The notes beneath the pieces are model-generated. The model saw only the letters and a program-made list of their open reading frames with translations, was not told the DNA's origin and did no database searches. From Anabaena sp. FACHB-1237 (GTDB taxonomy: Bacteria > Cyanobacteriota > Cyanobacteriia > Cyanobacteriales > Nostocaceae): a stretch of 64,000 nt of DNA. Position 1 is the stretch's first letter. The number at the start of each line of letters is the position of its first letter. Both the position numbers and the translations under genes were made by a program. The stretch covers positions 52,976-116,975 of the forward strand of contig NZ_JACJPV010000012.1 of the NCBI RefSeq assembly GCF_014696225.1, read 5' to 3'. This document shows positions 36,213 to 45,323 of this stretch, in pieces.

Positions 36213-37526
36213 CTATACCGCCTTTTCTCTTAATACTAAATGAAATTCATTACAAATTTGTACTTGTCCAAAACCTTCAGAAGTTCTTTCTCCTACCCCT
36301 TTCAGTTCTAATTCTTTCAATTTATCAAGCCATAAATTTTCGTTCTTTTTATCTACACTAAATAAATACACACCTCCCCTATTTGTGACTAGTTCTATGT
36401 CTTTCATTAAACCCCAGGCAGCATTCCAACCAGAACGATAATCATAAGTGGTATATGCTACTTCTAATTTTGGTAAAGCATTTTCTTCTACATTAGCAAA
36501 TTCACACAACATTTTTGATGAAATAACTGTAGTATGTTGCCAATTTTCCGTGAAGATAGCATCAGCTTGAAGGTCTAAAGTAAAATACATCCGATTATTT
36601 AATAAATCGTTTTCTGGTTTACAAAAAATTGACCATAATTCCCAACGCGATTTAAGATTAGCATTAAATTTCTCAATTCGGTTTTTAGCATTTGTTACAG
36701 CATTTTCTACAATCTCAGCTTTAATTCTAACTTTTCCTAAACCCCTGGATGTAGAACTTCCTAAGCGAAATGTAGAGGAATTTTCATTGATAAAATTAAC
36801 TAGAGATTTAGCTAAATGTACATCAGGAACTAAAATTGCACTTTGATAAACTACGGGATGCCAATTCTGTTTGTGGGAACTTTCAGAAAATGACTCATTT
36901 AACACCTCAATACTATAAAGTATATCATCTTGAGAGGTTGCTCTTTGACGATTAATTCCCACTCTTGTTAAAAATCTTGTGCTAACTGAATGACTGTGAT
37001 ATTTATTATCTTTTGATTTACTATAAAAACCTCCAAAGGGTTCTACTCTTCCAAAATCTTTAGGACAAGTAGGATCATAAGGATAATTATAAGCCTCTGC
37101 ACAAAAACGATCAATTAGAGTATCAAAAACTCCATGATTTTTTTCCTCGGTTTTAAATCCTGGTTTTGTTTTAGAACTAACCGCAGTTGCAGGTAAAACC
37201 ATTATTTCATCATTCACTACCTGAGAAATTAATTCCCCTTTTTCTTGTGATTCATATCTGATTTTTGCCACTGCTGGATAAGCATTTTGAAAAATTGTAG
37301 GTTCATCACTTAAAAATAGTGTAGCAAAATCTCCACCATTTTCTGTTAAATTTTGTGTTGCTATGTTTGGTATTTGTTGTTTGGATCTTTCCAGAATTTG
37401 AGAAGCGATCGCTCCTCGAATTACAGCACCAGGAATGTGATCTTCTACTTCACTTATAGAACCAGGTTTTTTACCTGCGATCGCTAATGGTGATAAAGCT
37501 GTTATTGTTAACTTAATTCGTTGCAT
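36213..37526 (-). CDS. csx10: Type III-D RAMP protein Csx10
   Basis: This 437-residue protein is the hallmark Cas5/Csm4-like subunit of type III-D. It has an N-terminal ITALSPLAIAGKKPGSISEV and the entry motif HIPGAVIRGAIASQIL. The first Gly-rich loop is LGSSTSRGLGKVRI, and the diagnostic block is TTYDYRSGWNAAWGLMKDIE followed by NRGGVYLFSV. The second loop, GVGERTSEGFGQVQI, is near the end. It would hold the 5' handle of crRNA beside Cas10. Its start overlaps the preceding RAMP gene by 19 bases, so translation is probably coupled. Confidence 0.9.
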   Translation of the reverse strand: MQRIKLTITALSPLAIAGKKPGSISEVEDHIPGAVIRGAIASQILERSKQQIPNIATQNLTENGGDFATLFLSDEPTIFQNAYPAVAKIRYESQEKGELISQVVNDEIMVLPATAVSSKTKPGFKTEEKNHGVFDTLIDRFCAEAYNYPYDPTCPKDFGRVEPFGGFYSKSKDNKYHSHSVSTRFLTRVGINRQRATSQDDILYSIEVLNESFSESSHKQNWHPVVYQSAILVPDVHLAKSLVNFINENSSTFRLGSSTSRGLGKVRIKAEIVENAVTNAKNRIEKFNANLKSRWELWSIFCKPENDLLNNRMYFTLDLQADAIFTENWQHTTVISSKMLCEFANVEENALPKLEVAYTTYDYRSGWNAAWGLMKDIELVTNRGGVYLFSVDKKNENLWLDKLKELELKGVGERTSEGFGQVQICNEFHLVLREKAV

Positions 37527-38236
37527 ATTGTTTTATTAGGTAATAATAATTGCCAGTTTGTATTGTTTGTTTGTAAGTTTTCTAATCCTTCCCAAGTTAA
37601 CCAACCTAACCCTGCTGATTTGCTTCCACCTAAAGCATAAATATGGTGTAAAGCTGCTAAGATTAAAGGTTTAGTATATTCTGGACAATCTGGTAATAAC
37701 TGAATTGCTCCTGTAAATTCTAATTTGCTATTAGGGAGAGAAGTTTCCAAAAAATACAATTTTTTCTCCTCAGAAGTACGACGACGACGGTTAATAGTTA
37801 CACCAGGACGTATAACTTCTGGTAAATCTTCTTTTTGCATATCACAAATTAAATCACTAACAATGATCCGAGATGGAAGAATGGGATTACCAAATATTTG
37901 GGAAACAAAACAATGATACCCTTTGTAATTTTCTAGCTGATATTGCTGCTGAAATTCCTCATGTACTTGATCTTCATTTGGACATAGTATTTCTGCTTTT
38001 GGTGCTGGGAAAATTTGCCATCCTAATGCTGTGGCTATTTTTTCACATTCATGGCGTAATCTCCCTTTTAATTGTGATGCAGGAATTAATAATTTTCCCT
38101 CTGCATTACGAACTATTGGTTTATCTGCTAATGAACCATCAGAACCTCCCGCACCTATACATAATGCAGTATCAATAATGGCGGTTAATGATATTGTTTC
38201 AATTGGATTTTTTGGTAAGTTTTGTAAATTGATCAT
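37508..38236 (-). CDS. Type III-D RAMP (Csm3/Cas7-like) protein
   Basis: This 242-residue RAMP, the usual size of a single Cas7 unit, has ISLTAIIDTALCIGAGGSDG, the motif LIPASQLKGRLRHECEKI, a basic loop TINRRRRTSEEKKLYF where Csm3 proteins have their RNA-contacting thumb, and the Gly-rich loop ALGGSKSAGLGWLTW. It lies two bases after cas10 and overlaps csx10, so these three form the tight core of the III-D module. Confidence 0.85.
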   Translation of the reverse strand: MINLQNLPKNPIETISLTAIIDTALCIGAGGSDGSLADKPIVRNAEGKLLIPASQLKGRLRHECEKIATALGWQIFPAPKAEILCPNEDQVHEEFQQQYQLENYKGYHCFVSQIFGNPILPSRIIVSDLICDMQKEDLPEVIRPGVTINRRRRTSEEKKLYFLETSLPNSKLEFTGAIQLLPDCPEYTKPLILAALHHIYALGGSKSAGLGWLTWEGLENLQTNNTNWQLLLPNKTICNELS

Positions 38237-38238
38237 AG

Positions 38239-40692
38239 CTATGATACCTCTTGTTTAGATTTTTTAGTATCAGATTTTTTTTGTGGTTTTTGGAAAAAAG
38301 GATATAAATCTACTAATTCTCTCCAAATAGTTTCATAAGTAACTTTATCCTCTATTTGGGGTTTTTTATCCTTAGATTTTTTATTTTTCTCCTCACATTC
38401 TTCTTTGTCTTTTAAGGACATCCAAGGCGCAAGATTACCAGAATTATCTTTATCCTTGGGTAAACACCATTTTTTTTCAAATTCATCTTCTAATGATTTT
38501 TGAGCTTCTTTATTATTTAACCTCACTCGGAAATAACGATAGTTAAGTATTGCTGTCTGTTTCCCGCGTTCCAATAAACTACGAATTTGGTAAAGTTGTG
38601 ATTTAGGAAATTCTGCATCTATTAAAGTTTGTGCAGTTTTCAATAATCCACCTAATTCATGCAGGGTATAAGGTGCAGCATATAATTTTAATTTTTGCTT
38701 TCCTTGTGTTAATTTAGTTAAACCATTGGTACGAAATTCACTAATATTAGAAGAAATCATTGTTACAGATTTCATCACTAAAAAGTCAACTGTACCACCG
38801 TAATAATGACATTCTTTCAAATCTTTAGCTAGTTTTTTTGCTGATTTTAGCAATTGATTAGTCAGTTTTTGAGCATAATAAATTGGTGTATCTTCAGCAG
38901 TTATTAATACTCCTGTGGACATACTCAATTTACATTGTTGATTTGTTGTAATTTGTTCCTGACTGTGATAACGATGCACTATGTCACTAATATAAGTTTC
39001 ATCAGTTTTATAGTTTCCTTCTTTACTTAACAAAATTCTTTCAAATTCTTCACCAATACTTTTAGCAATAGCTAAAGCTTTATCTGCGGGAACAATTAAC
39101 ATTACATCATCACCACCAATGGTTAAAATTTCAAAAGGATGAATCCAAATTTCTTTTTTGCTTTTTCTCTCAGCTTGTAAAGTCTCACTTAATTTATGGG
39201 GAGCAAGATGTTTAGTTAAAGCTGCATAAACTGATTTTTCTGTAGCATAAAAAATATCTCTACTAAAGTTTTGGTAAGATTCAGGAGTTTTAATTTCTTT
39301 CTGAATATATCTTCCCATATTGTTACCATCTGCATAAATATAGGCAACAAATCCTTTACTAATACTAGCATCTCCAATTTCTCTGACTGAAAGAGCTTCT
39401 TTTACTTGGCTAGGATGTAAATTTTCTGAACGGATTTTACCATAATATTTATGTGGTGTTTCATATAAAAATTGCTCAAATTTATTCACCCAACTTTCAA
39501 CAGCTTCTTTACTTCCAGGTTGCCAAGTTAAACCTGTTTCTTCATACCACTGTTGATTACTATTATCTCTTTTTGTGATTTGTCCTACAAGTCTTTTCCG
39601 TGCTGATGCTTCAGAAAACCAAGGATCACCGGGAAGTCCTTTGGTAGAGTCTTCAGGATCAGTTTTAACCTGAATTATAGCAGAACGGCGATCGCCTTCA
39701 TCTCGTTTCAGATAGGGATGAGTTTCAAATATAGGTGGATAACAACGCAAAGGTCTATTACTTCCTGGTAATTGATTACCATTACGACGTTGATTAAATA
39801 ATGATGCTAATTTACCTGCTAATTCATTAAATGTTTTTCGGTCTTGAAAATATGTTTGTGAATAACCTTTTTCTTGCTGAAAGTATGCTGAAATTAATGG
39901 ATGATTTTTGTTTTTCTGATATTGCTCTAACCAAAATGTATCATTAGTAATTTGATCAGGTAATAATCCAAATCTAATTTCTAAAAGTTTAAATTTAGCA
40001 CCAACAGCGCAAGAATTAGCGGTTAATGTTTCATGAGTATAGCGTTTTTCAATGGCATTAGCTAAATCATCTATAAAACCCGCTGGACAAAAGGCTAAAA
40101 GATTACCACCTGTAGAGTAAATAATTAATTCAGGAATTAGTGCTTGGGAAAGTTCAGGAAAATTTTCCTGTTGATCTAACCAATTTTCTCTAATGTCTTG
40201 ACAATCATCTTTTGCTCGTTCACACTGTTCATATTTTGAGCTTTGTTCACAACTAAAAAATGCGGGTAAGTCAATTAAATTGATTCTATCTAATAATCCA
40301 GAAGCTCCTCGAATATCAGGAAGTTTTGCTGATTCAAATACATATTGTTTAACTTTGGTGACACCTCCATAAACTAAGCCAATTCTGGTATTTTGATTCC
40401 ATAAATCAGAATACTTAGTTTTTAATTCTTCCAAAGTTTTGGGAAAATAATTCTCATCAATTTCCTGCAATTTTTTAGCTTGATCAACTATTTCCTTAAC
40501 TTCTTTGGGTACTTCTTGACCATTTCTTAAAGCGTCACACATTGATTTTAAAATAGCAATGTCAAACTGGGGTTTACGTTCATTTCCCCAAGCCAAACAC
40601 CAGGCGATCGCAATTTTTACAGAATTATTTACAGAAATCATGTTATCCATTTTAGATTCACCTTCAACTAACTTTTTTAAAACTATTGTCAT
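38239..40692 (-). CDS. cas10: Type III-D Cas10 (cyclic oligoadenylate synthase subunit)
   Basis: This 817-residue protein begins with helices and GLVYGGVTKVKQYVFESAKL, PDIRGASGLLDRINLIDLPA, a block shared with Cmr2-type Cas10. The cyclase palm is intact: YIYADGNNMGRYIQKEI (about residue 451) and ILTIGGDDVMLIVPADKAL with GGDD at 526-529. No HD nuclease motif is visible in the N-terminal region, so single-strand DNase activity is unlikely, while oligoadenylate synthesis is expected. The C-terminus is lysine-rich. The ATG at 40692 is followed by two more in-frame ATG codons (residues 15 and 18), either of which could be the start. Confidence 0.9.
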   Translation of the reverse strand: MTIVLKKLVEGESKMDNMISVNNSVKIAIAWCLAWGNERKPQFDIAILKSMCDALRNGQEVPKEVKEIVDQAKKLQEIDENYFPKTLEELKTKYSDLWNQNTRIGLVYGGVTKVKQYVFESAKLPDIRGASGLLDRINLIDLPAFFSCEQSSKYEQCERAKDDCQDIRENWLDQQENFPELSQALIPELIIYSTGGNLLAFCPAGFIDDLANAIEKRYTHETLTANSCAVGAKFKLLEIRFGLLPDQITNDTFWLEQYQKNKNHPLISAYFQQEKGYSQTYFQDRKTFNELAGKLASLFNQRRNGNQLPGSNRPLRCYPPIFETHPYLKRDEGDRRSAIIQVKTDPEDSTKGLPGDPWFSEASARKRLVGQITKRDNSNQQWYEETGLTWQPGSKEAVESWVNKFEQFLYETPHKYYGKIRSENLHPSQVKEALSVREIGDASISKGFVAYIYADGNNMGRYIQKEIKTPESYQNFSRDIFYATEKSVYAALTKHLAPHKLSETLQAERKSKKEIWIHPFEILTIGGDDVMLIVPADKALAIAKSIGEEFERILLSKEGNYKTDETYISDIVHRYHSQEQITTNQQCKLSMSTGVLITAEDTPIYYAQKLTNQLLKSAKKLAKDLKECHYYGGTVDFLVMKSVTMISSNISEFRTNGLTKLTQGKQKLKLYAAPYTLHELGGLLKTAQTLIDAEFPKSQLYQIRSLLERGKQTAILNYRYFRVRLNNKEAQKSLEDEFEKKWCLPKDKDNSGNLAPWMSLKDKEECEEKNKKSKDKKPQIEDKVTYETIWRELVDLYPFFQKPQKKSDTKKSKQEVS

Positions 40693-40859
40693 TACTTACT
40701 AAATTTTAGATCAAAACAACTAAATTACTCCTTAAATATATCCTAACTAGTAAAAAAGATACCTATAACACAAGAGTTAAATCATTAATTTTTATGCTAA
40801 TTCTATGCTAAAACTTTGTGAGATTTTTATGGAAATTGTTAAGAGCGATCGCTACACTC

Positions 40860-42074
40860 TTATAACCAATCACCAAGACGATTATTAAGATCAGCTATGC
40901 AAGCTGCTCGTTGTCCTTGTGTATTAGCCGAAGTTTCTACGAAAAATTTAACAGTCCATGTTCCATTACTAAAAATACCTTCTATTTGCTCTCCTCTCAG
41001 TCTAAATAATGTGGGAGAAGATAAATCTGGATTCCAATAATGGGTACGACATAAACGAACATAGGAACAGGAATTAGTGATATTTTCTAAAAGACTTAAA
41101 ATTGGATTTCTAGCTTTTCCCCAACCATGATCTGTTAGTTCTGGAGATTGTTTTTGATGGTTCGGTACGGGTGATGGTAAAACAGCATCCTTATCAGATT
41201 CAAACCTACCCTTAAAGGTTTCATGGAAAATTTGACCTGTTGGTGATAACTCAAAATATATTTTTCCATCCATTTCTACTCGTTCAACTAAAGTCTCCAT
41301 TCTTTCATTCCAGTCTTCTTTAATATTTTCTTCTCGTACCATTTCTTGAGGACGATCTAAAGCAACTAACCAACCACTGATTTCTAACCATAAGCTAAAA
41401 TCAAGACCGATTGGCATTGGTGGAAATGCAATAATTTCGCTAAACTGTTCATGTTTATAATAAACTGTAACCCCTAATGCTTGACCCATTAATACTCCGA
41501 TAGCAATTTGCGCTTTATATCCACCAGTAGCGTTAATAGCACAAAATTGAGAACCTTTTTCTCTGATAATTTGACTGATAGTTTTAGCTAGGTTTCTCAG
41601 TCCTTTAGTCCGAAAAAGTTTAGGATTCTTATCTTGTAGGTCTTTGATTTCTTTTAAATCAACTTTATGTCCTTTGATTTGATAATAATGTTCTAATATT
41701 TTAGCAATTTGTAATCCTTCAGGTGTAGCAGAGTGACAAAAAACTAAATCACAATTATTTGTACAGTATTCACGTTGGATTAAATCAGTAATTGAATTTA
41801 TTTCTGCTCCACAAAGTCTTACATTTCCAGGTAACTTACTGAGATATCCTGCTGTATTTTTCCAATTTTGCTTTTCTAAAGCTAGTTGTAAGTTATTGTT
41901 TACTGTTGTTTTTAAGCTATCAATTAACTCAGATGAGAAATATCGTTTATCTAACTCTGATTGTTTAGATAACCAAGATTCATAATTTTCAGTAGTTGGT
42001 AATCCAAAAAGATTAGGTTTAAAAAGGCTTGTTCCTACTGTACAAATAAGGGTGTGAGAAATTGTTTTATTCAT
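40860..42074 (-). CDS. CARF-domain effector, TIGR02619/APE2256-like, with unassigned C-terminal domain
   Basis: The N-terminal 220 residues form a CARF domain of the APE2256 kind: HTLICTVGTSLFKPNL, VFCHSATPEGLQIAKILEHY and the ligand loop AINATGGYKAQIAIGVLMGQ, then VTVYYKHEQFSEIIAFPPMP. A short winged-helix-like part follows (YFELSPTGQIFHETFKG, about 265-285). The last 85 residues (320-404) have no HEPN motif; instead TLFRLRGEQIEGIFSNGTWT VKFFVE resembles the strand pattern of RelE-fold toxins. A CARF-RelE protein of this plan (Cami1) is known as a cA-activated ribosome-dependent RNase. The CARF call is firm; the RelE idea is tentative. Confidence 0.75.
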   Translation of the reverse strand: MNKTISHTLICTVGTSLFKPNLFGLPTTENYESWLSKQSELDKRYFSSELIDSLKTTVNNNLQLALEKQNWKNTAGYLSKLPGNVRLCGAEINSITDLIQREYCTNNCDLVFCHSATPEGLQIAKILEHYYQIKGHKVDLKEIKDLQDKNPKLFRTKGLRNLAKTISQIIREKGSQFCAINATGGYKAQIAIGVLMGQALGVTVYYKHEQFSEIIAFPPMPIGLDFSLWLEISGWLVALDRPQEMVREENIKEDWNERMETLVERVEMDGKIYFELSPTGQIFHETFKGRFESDKDAVLPSPVPNHQKQSPELTDHGWGKARNPILSLLENITNSCSYVRLCRTHYWNPDLSSPTLFRLRGEQIEGIFSNGTWTVKFFVETSANTQGQRAACIADLNNRLGDWL

Positions 42075-42133
42075 TGGTTTATACTCTTATTTAAGTCGAA
42101 ATTTACATTTCTGTGGGTTAATAAATTGTTAGA

Positions 42134-43396
42134 TTATTCTTCATCCTTTAAATCCCAAACCTGTGCAATGTTCCTAAGTTCTTCAACAATTTGTTTAGTT
42201 TGCTGAATAATATATTCTGCACCTTGAGGATTTTTACGGAAACCTGCATGAAGTACATCATTACGTAGATTTGCAAGTCTATAAGTATTTGACCAAAGGT
42301 TAGATAACTGTGTTCTTTTCTCTTGTGGAATGCTTGCTTTATACTGTTCAAGATATGGTGAGATGTATCTATTACCTTGTGAGTCTTTCTGTCCTGTTCC
42401 TCCATTTAATAAAAGTTCCATTTCAGACCGATTAGGTCTTTCAACCTGCGGATCTATATTAAAGTGATAACATAATAGAGAGGGTAGCCATTCCCTTGCA
42501 ATGGACAAAGCTTGAACTATTTGCCCTTTTTCTGCATACCATTCTACCATTCTCAATTGTCTTATAAGAGAAGATTGAGGACTAATCGTATATTCTGTTG
42601 GACTTTTTAAAGCAAATTTACCATAATCATTTTCTACTCGTTTTAATAGAGTCGTAAATGGTGGTAATGATTGAGAAATAGTTGAGGATGCCGTTGTAAT
42701 TTTTTCTGGTAATAATGCAGATTGTTGCATTACATCTATGGGTCGGAGTAATTGTAAACCCTGGGCTATTTTATCAATGTTATTTGCTAAATCCTCAGTA
42801 GAAGGATCTCCATTATGTAACAATCCTGCTAGTGCTTGAGCATTTCCTGTTTTGAGAAATTGGTCTGTTGCTGTTGTCCATTCCAGCAAACTAACTATAG
42901 GTAATAAATCAAAAATAGGTGTTTTATTATCATTACTTTTTGCGTCAAATGCGCCATAAATTAAACCTTCAATTTGGACTTGACGAACAACTCGCAAATA
43001 ACTGACAGCAATTAAGGCTAAAACAGGTAGAGAGCGAAAGCCGTTGGTAATATCAAATAATACTCTGTCTCCATCTTGTAAGCAGTCTGTTAACATTTGA
43101 AATAATTTCCAGATATCAGATGTAGTGTGTCCTTCAGGAATATTCATTATAGGTTGCAAATCAACTTTATCAGCCAGCTTATTTTGTAAAGTTGTCCAAC
43201 TTGATTCAGTTTCGTTATCTGGTATTCCTTTAGCTGCTGTATCTGTTAGTAAAACATAAAGAGTTTCAGGTTTATAAAACTCCACTAACGCTTGCTGAAT
43301 AAATTTTGTTTTATATTCGCCAGAAGCAATTGGATTAAGATATGTCGTTTCTTGATAACCTCTTTTATTAAAACCAAGAAATGAAATTGCTTTCAT
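42134..43396 (-). CDS. csx1: CARF-HEPN RNase of the TM1812/TIGR02221 (Csx1/Csx2) type
   Basis: This 420-residue protein has an N-terminal CARF domain typical of the TM1812 group: AISFLGFNKRGYQETTYLN, VLLTDTAAKG and the block VLFDITNGFRSLPVLALIAV. The C-terminal helical half ends with the HEPN motif NLRNDVLHAGF (Arg378...His383, R-x4-H). This predicts a cyclic-oligoadenylate-activated RNase. It lies five bases after cas6 and belongs to the III-A operon. The symbol csx1 is used in the broad sense. Confidence 0.87.
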   Translation of the reverse strand: MKAISFLGFNKRGYQETTYLNPIASGEYKTKFIQQALVEFYKPETLYVLLTDTAAKGIPDNETESSWTTLQNKLADKVDLQPIMNIPEGHTTSDIWKLFQMLTDCLQDGDRVLFDITNGFRSLPVLALIAVSYLRVVRQVQIEGLIYGAFDAKSNDNKTPIFDLLPIVSLLEWTTATDQFLKTGNAQALAGLLHNGDPSTEDLANNIDKIAQGLQLLRPIDVMQQSALLPEKITTASSTISQSLPPFTTLLKRVENDYGKFALKSPTEYTISPQSSLIRQLRMVEWYAEKGQIVQALSIAREWLPSLLCYHFNIDPQVERPNRSEMELLLNGGTGQKDSQGNRYISPYLEQYKASIPQEKRTQLSNLWSNTYRLANLRNDVLHAGFRKNPQGAEYIIQQTKQIVEELRNIAQVWDLKDEE

Positions 43397-43401
43397 GATA
43401 T

Positions 43402-44178
43402 TTACTCCTTAAAGTTTGGTAGTTTTATAATCGTTTGTCCCATTCCCAACCGTGTTTTAATTCCCGTACCAGCAAACCGCGCATATTGAACTAATAAATT
43501 AGCGACATTCGCTAATAAAGGATCAGCACGTTGAAAAACCTGTAACTTGACATCACCAACAAATCCATTGACAAAACCTTTACTAAACTTAAAAGTGCGA
43601 GTTTGAATTTTGTGATGTTTAAGTAATATTGCATTATTCAAATAAGCAATTAATTCATCACCTCCTAAATAAACAGGTGCAAAATTATTCCATCTTTCTA
43701 ACCAACTAGAAAACATTAATGTGGGAACAGGTAAACATAATTTTGTTCCACCTTGAGAGAATGCCGTAGGAGTAATAAATTGTAAGTGATAATTTCTGAT
43801 AGGTTCTGGTTCATTTCCTACTAATGTTGTATATAATTCCTCATAGCTGCTAATTTCATCTTCTCGATTAATAATGTTAAATTTTCCTCCTAAAAATTCT
43901 AATGAATCTCCCAATTGAAGATGAGAAATTGCTTTAGCAGATGTTTCGTTTAATCCAGATAGGGATAATTGATAAAATTCCTCTGGATGGAATGTAGTAA
44001 AATCTTTGGATGTTAAATAATCTCCTGTTATTCCTGAGTAAGAAACTGAGGGAATTATTTCGCTTCCCATTTCTAGGTTGAGTTTTTGATGTAGTTGTTT
44101 GATTAATTCTAACCCATAGGGACGGGGTAAAATTGTTGATGTGGGTACGGTTAAGGTAAATGTAGAATTGATTAACAT
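43402..44178 (-). CDS. cas6: CRISPR endoribonuclease Cas6
   Basis: This 258-residue protein has tandem ferredoxin-like folds. FITPTAFSQGGTKLCLPVPT followed by MFSSWLERWNNF is the usual mid-protein block. The C-terminal Gly-rich loop FAGTGIKTRLGMGQTIIKL is diagnostic for Cas6. It cuts the CRISPR repeat in pre-crRNA. It is the only processing enzyme in the window and so probably serves both type III modules. It follows the DUF4435 gene by 53 bases. Confidence 0.92.
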   Translation of the reverse strand: MLINSTFTLTVPTSTILPRPYGLELIKQLHQKLNLEMGSEIIPSVSYSGITGDYLTSKDFTTFHPEEFYQLSLSGLNETSAKAISHLQLGDSLEFLGGKFNIINREDEISSYEELYTTLVGNEPEPIRNYHLQFITPTAFSQGGTKLCLPVPTLMFSSWLERWNNFAPVYLGGDELIAYLNNAILLKHHKIQTRTFKFSKGFVNGFVGDVKLQVFQRADPLLANVANLLVQYARFAGTGIKTRLGMGQTIIKLPNFKE

Positions 44179-44231
44179 TTTGTGGTACTTGATTGATTAT
44201 AAAACAAAAAAGACAAAAAATAAATTATGTA

Positions 44232-45281
44232 TTAACTATTACTAATCAAACATAATTTTTGTAAAACTTCTGATGGATATAAACATTCATTCCTTATAGC
44301 TTTATCAGCCCACCAATTGACAATTTTCTCCCATATTTCTTCTTGACCATTTTTTCTTATTTTCTTATTTGCTTTTTTATCTATGTCTTGGTTAATTGTC
44401 TTTGTTGGATTTTTACTGGTAAAAGAATAGTTAATGCAGGTACGATATGCTTCCAAAATAATTCTAGTTCCAATATGTCCATGACACAGCCATCTTAATA
44501 TATCAATATCTACATTTTCTTGGTCTATTTTATTCAGCCATTGTTGGTAAATATCTATTATTTTCTTAGATTCTTCTAATGATAATTTTTTCCGTTCACA
44601 GATTCTCTTTTGCAAATCATCTATGTTGATGGTAATAGAATTTTTATTTTCTAAACAAATTAATTCCCAATCTATTATCTCTTCCAATTCTTTGATCCTT
44701 TTGCATTCTTTAAGGGTTATACTAATAGCAGTAGCTAATTTTATTATTTGATAAAAATTATTTTCAAAAAGTTTGATTGCTTCATTAAATAATTCTATAT
44801 CTGATAGTTCTTTAAGAGGGTTACGAAGAATACTAAAATCAAATAAATAGTTCTCTATAGAATGTCCCCTAGACCAAATCATTGAACCATCCACCTTATG
44901 TTTACCAATATAATCTTGAATTTCTTGATTAAGAGAAATACTAAAGTCATCAAACTCACGATCTATAAAAAATACCAAATTCTTATATTTAGAAGACTTT
45001 TGAATATTTTTATGAATAGATTCTATTTTTCTACGATTACCAACCACACCAGTAATCAATAGTTTAAATTCATCATTTTTCTGAATCATTGTTTCAATGT
45101 CATCAATATTAATTTCTTCAATAATTTTGTTATTCATTGTTTTCATTGTTTGTGAATATTCATCTAATAGTATTTTAAAAAAAGTTTTATCTGTTTTTCC
45201 TTCAACAATTAAATGTTTCTCGTTACTTTGTTCACCGATAAAAAACTCATATTCTTTAAGAGTATAACCAAAGCCATTCAT
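44232..45281 (-). CDS. DUF4435 TOPRIM-type nuclease, PARIS AriB-like
   Basis: This 349-residue protein carries a TOPRIM-like DUF4435 core: HLIVEGKTDKTFFKILLDE with Glu27, then NLVFFIDREFDDF with Asp107, Asp111 and Asp112, and WSRGHSIENYLFD. In the PARIS anti-phage system the DUF4435 protein AriB, released by the ATPase AriA, acts as a nuclease; the catalytic Glu of AriB is at a similar place near residue 26. The upstream AAA gene is 42 bases away. The family call is fair and the system call rests on the pairing. It is very AT-rich and Ile/Lys-rich compared with the csm genes, as if acquired separately. Confidence 0.72.
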   Translation of the reverse strand: MNGFGYTLKEYEFFIGEQSNEKHLIVEGKTDKTFFKILLDEYSQTMKTMNNKIIEEINIDDIETMIQKNDEFKLLITGVVGNRRKIESIHKNIQKSSKYKNLVFFIDREFDDFSISLNQEIQDYIGKHKVDGSMIWSRGHSIENYLFDFSILRNPLKELSDIELFNEAIKLFENNFYQIIKLATAISITLKECKRIKELEEIIDWELICLENKNSITINIDDLQKRICERKKLSLEESKKIIDIYQQWLNKIDQENVDIDILRWLCHGHIGTRIILEAYRTCINYSFTSKNPTKTINQDIDKKANKKIRKNGQEEIWEKIVNWWADKAIRNECLYPSEVLQKLCLISNS

Positions 45282-45323
45282 TAGATTTTCTCCTAATTTT
45301 TTAAATGTAATTAAATAGGTTAT

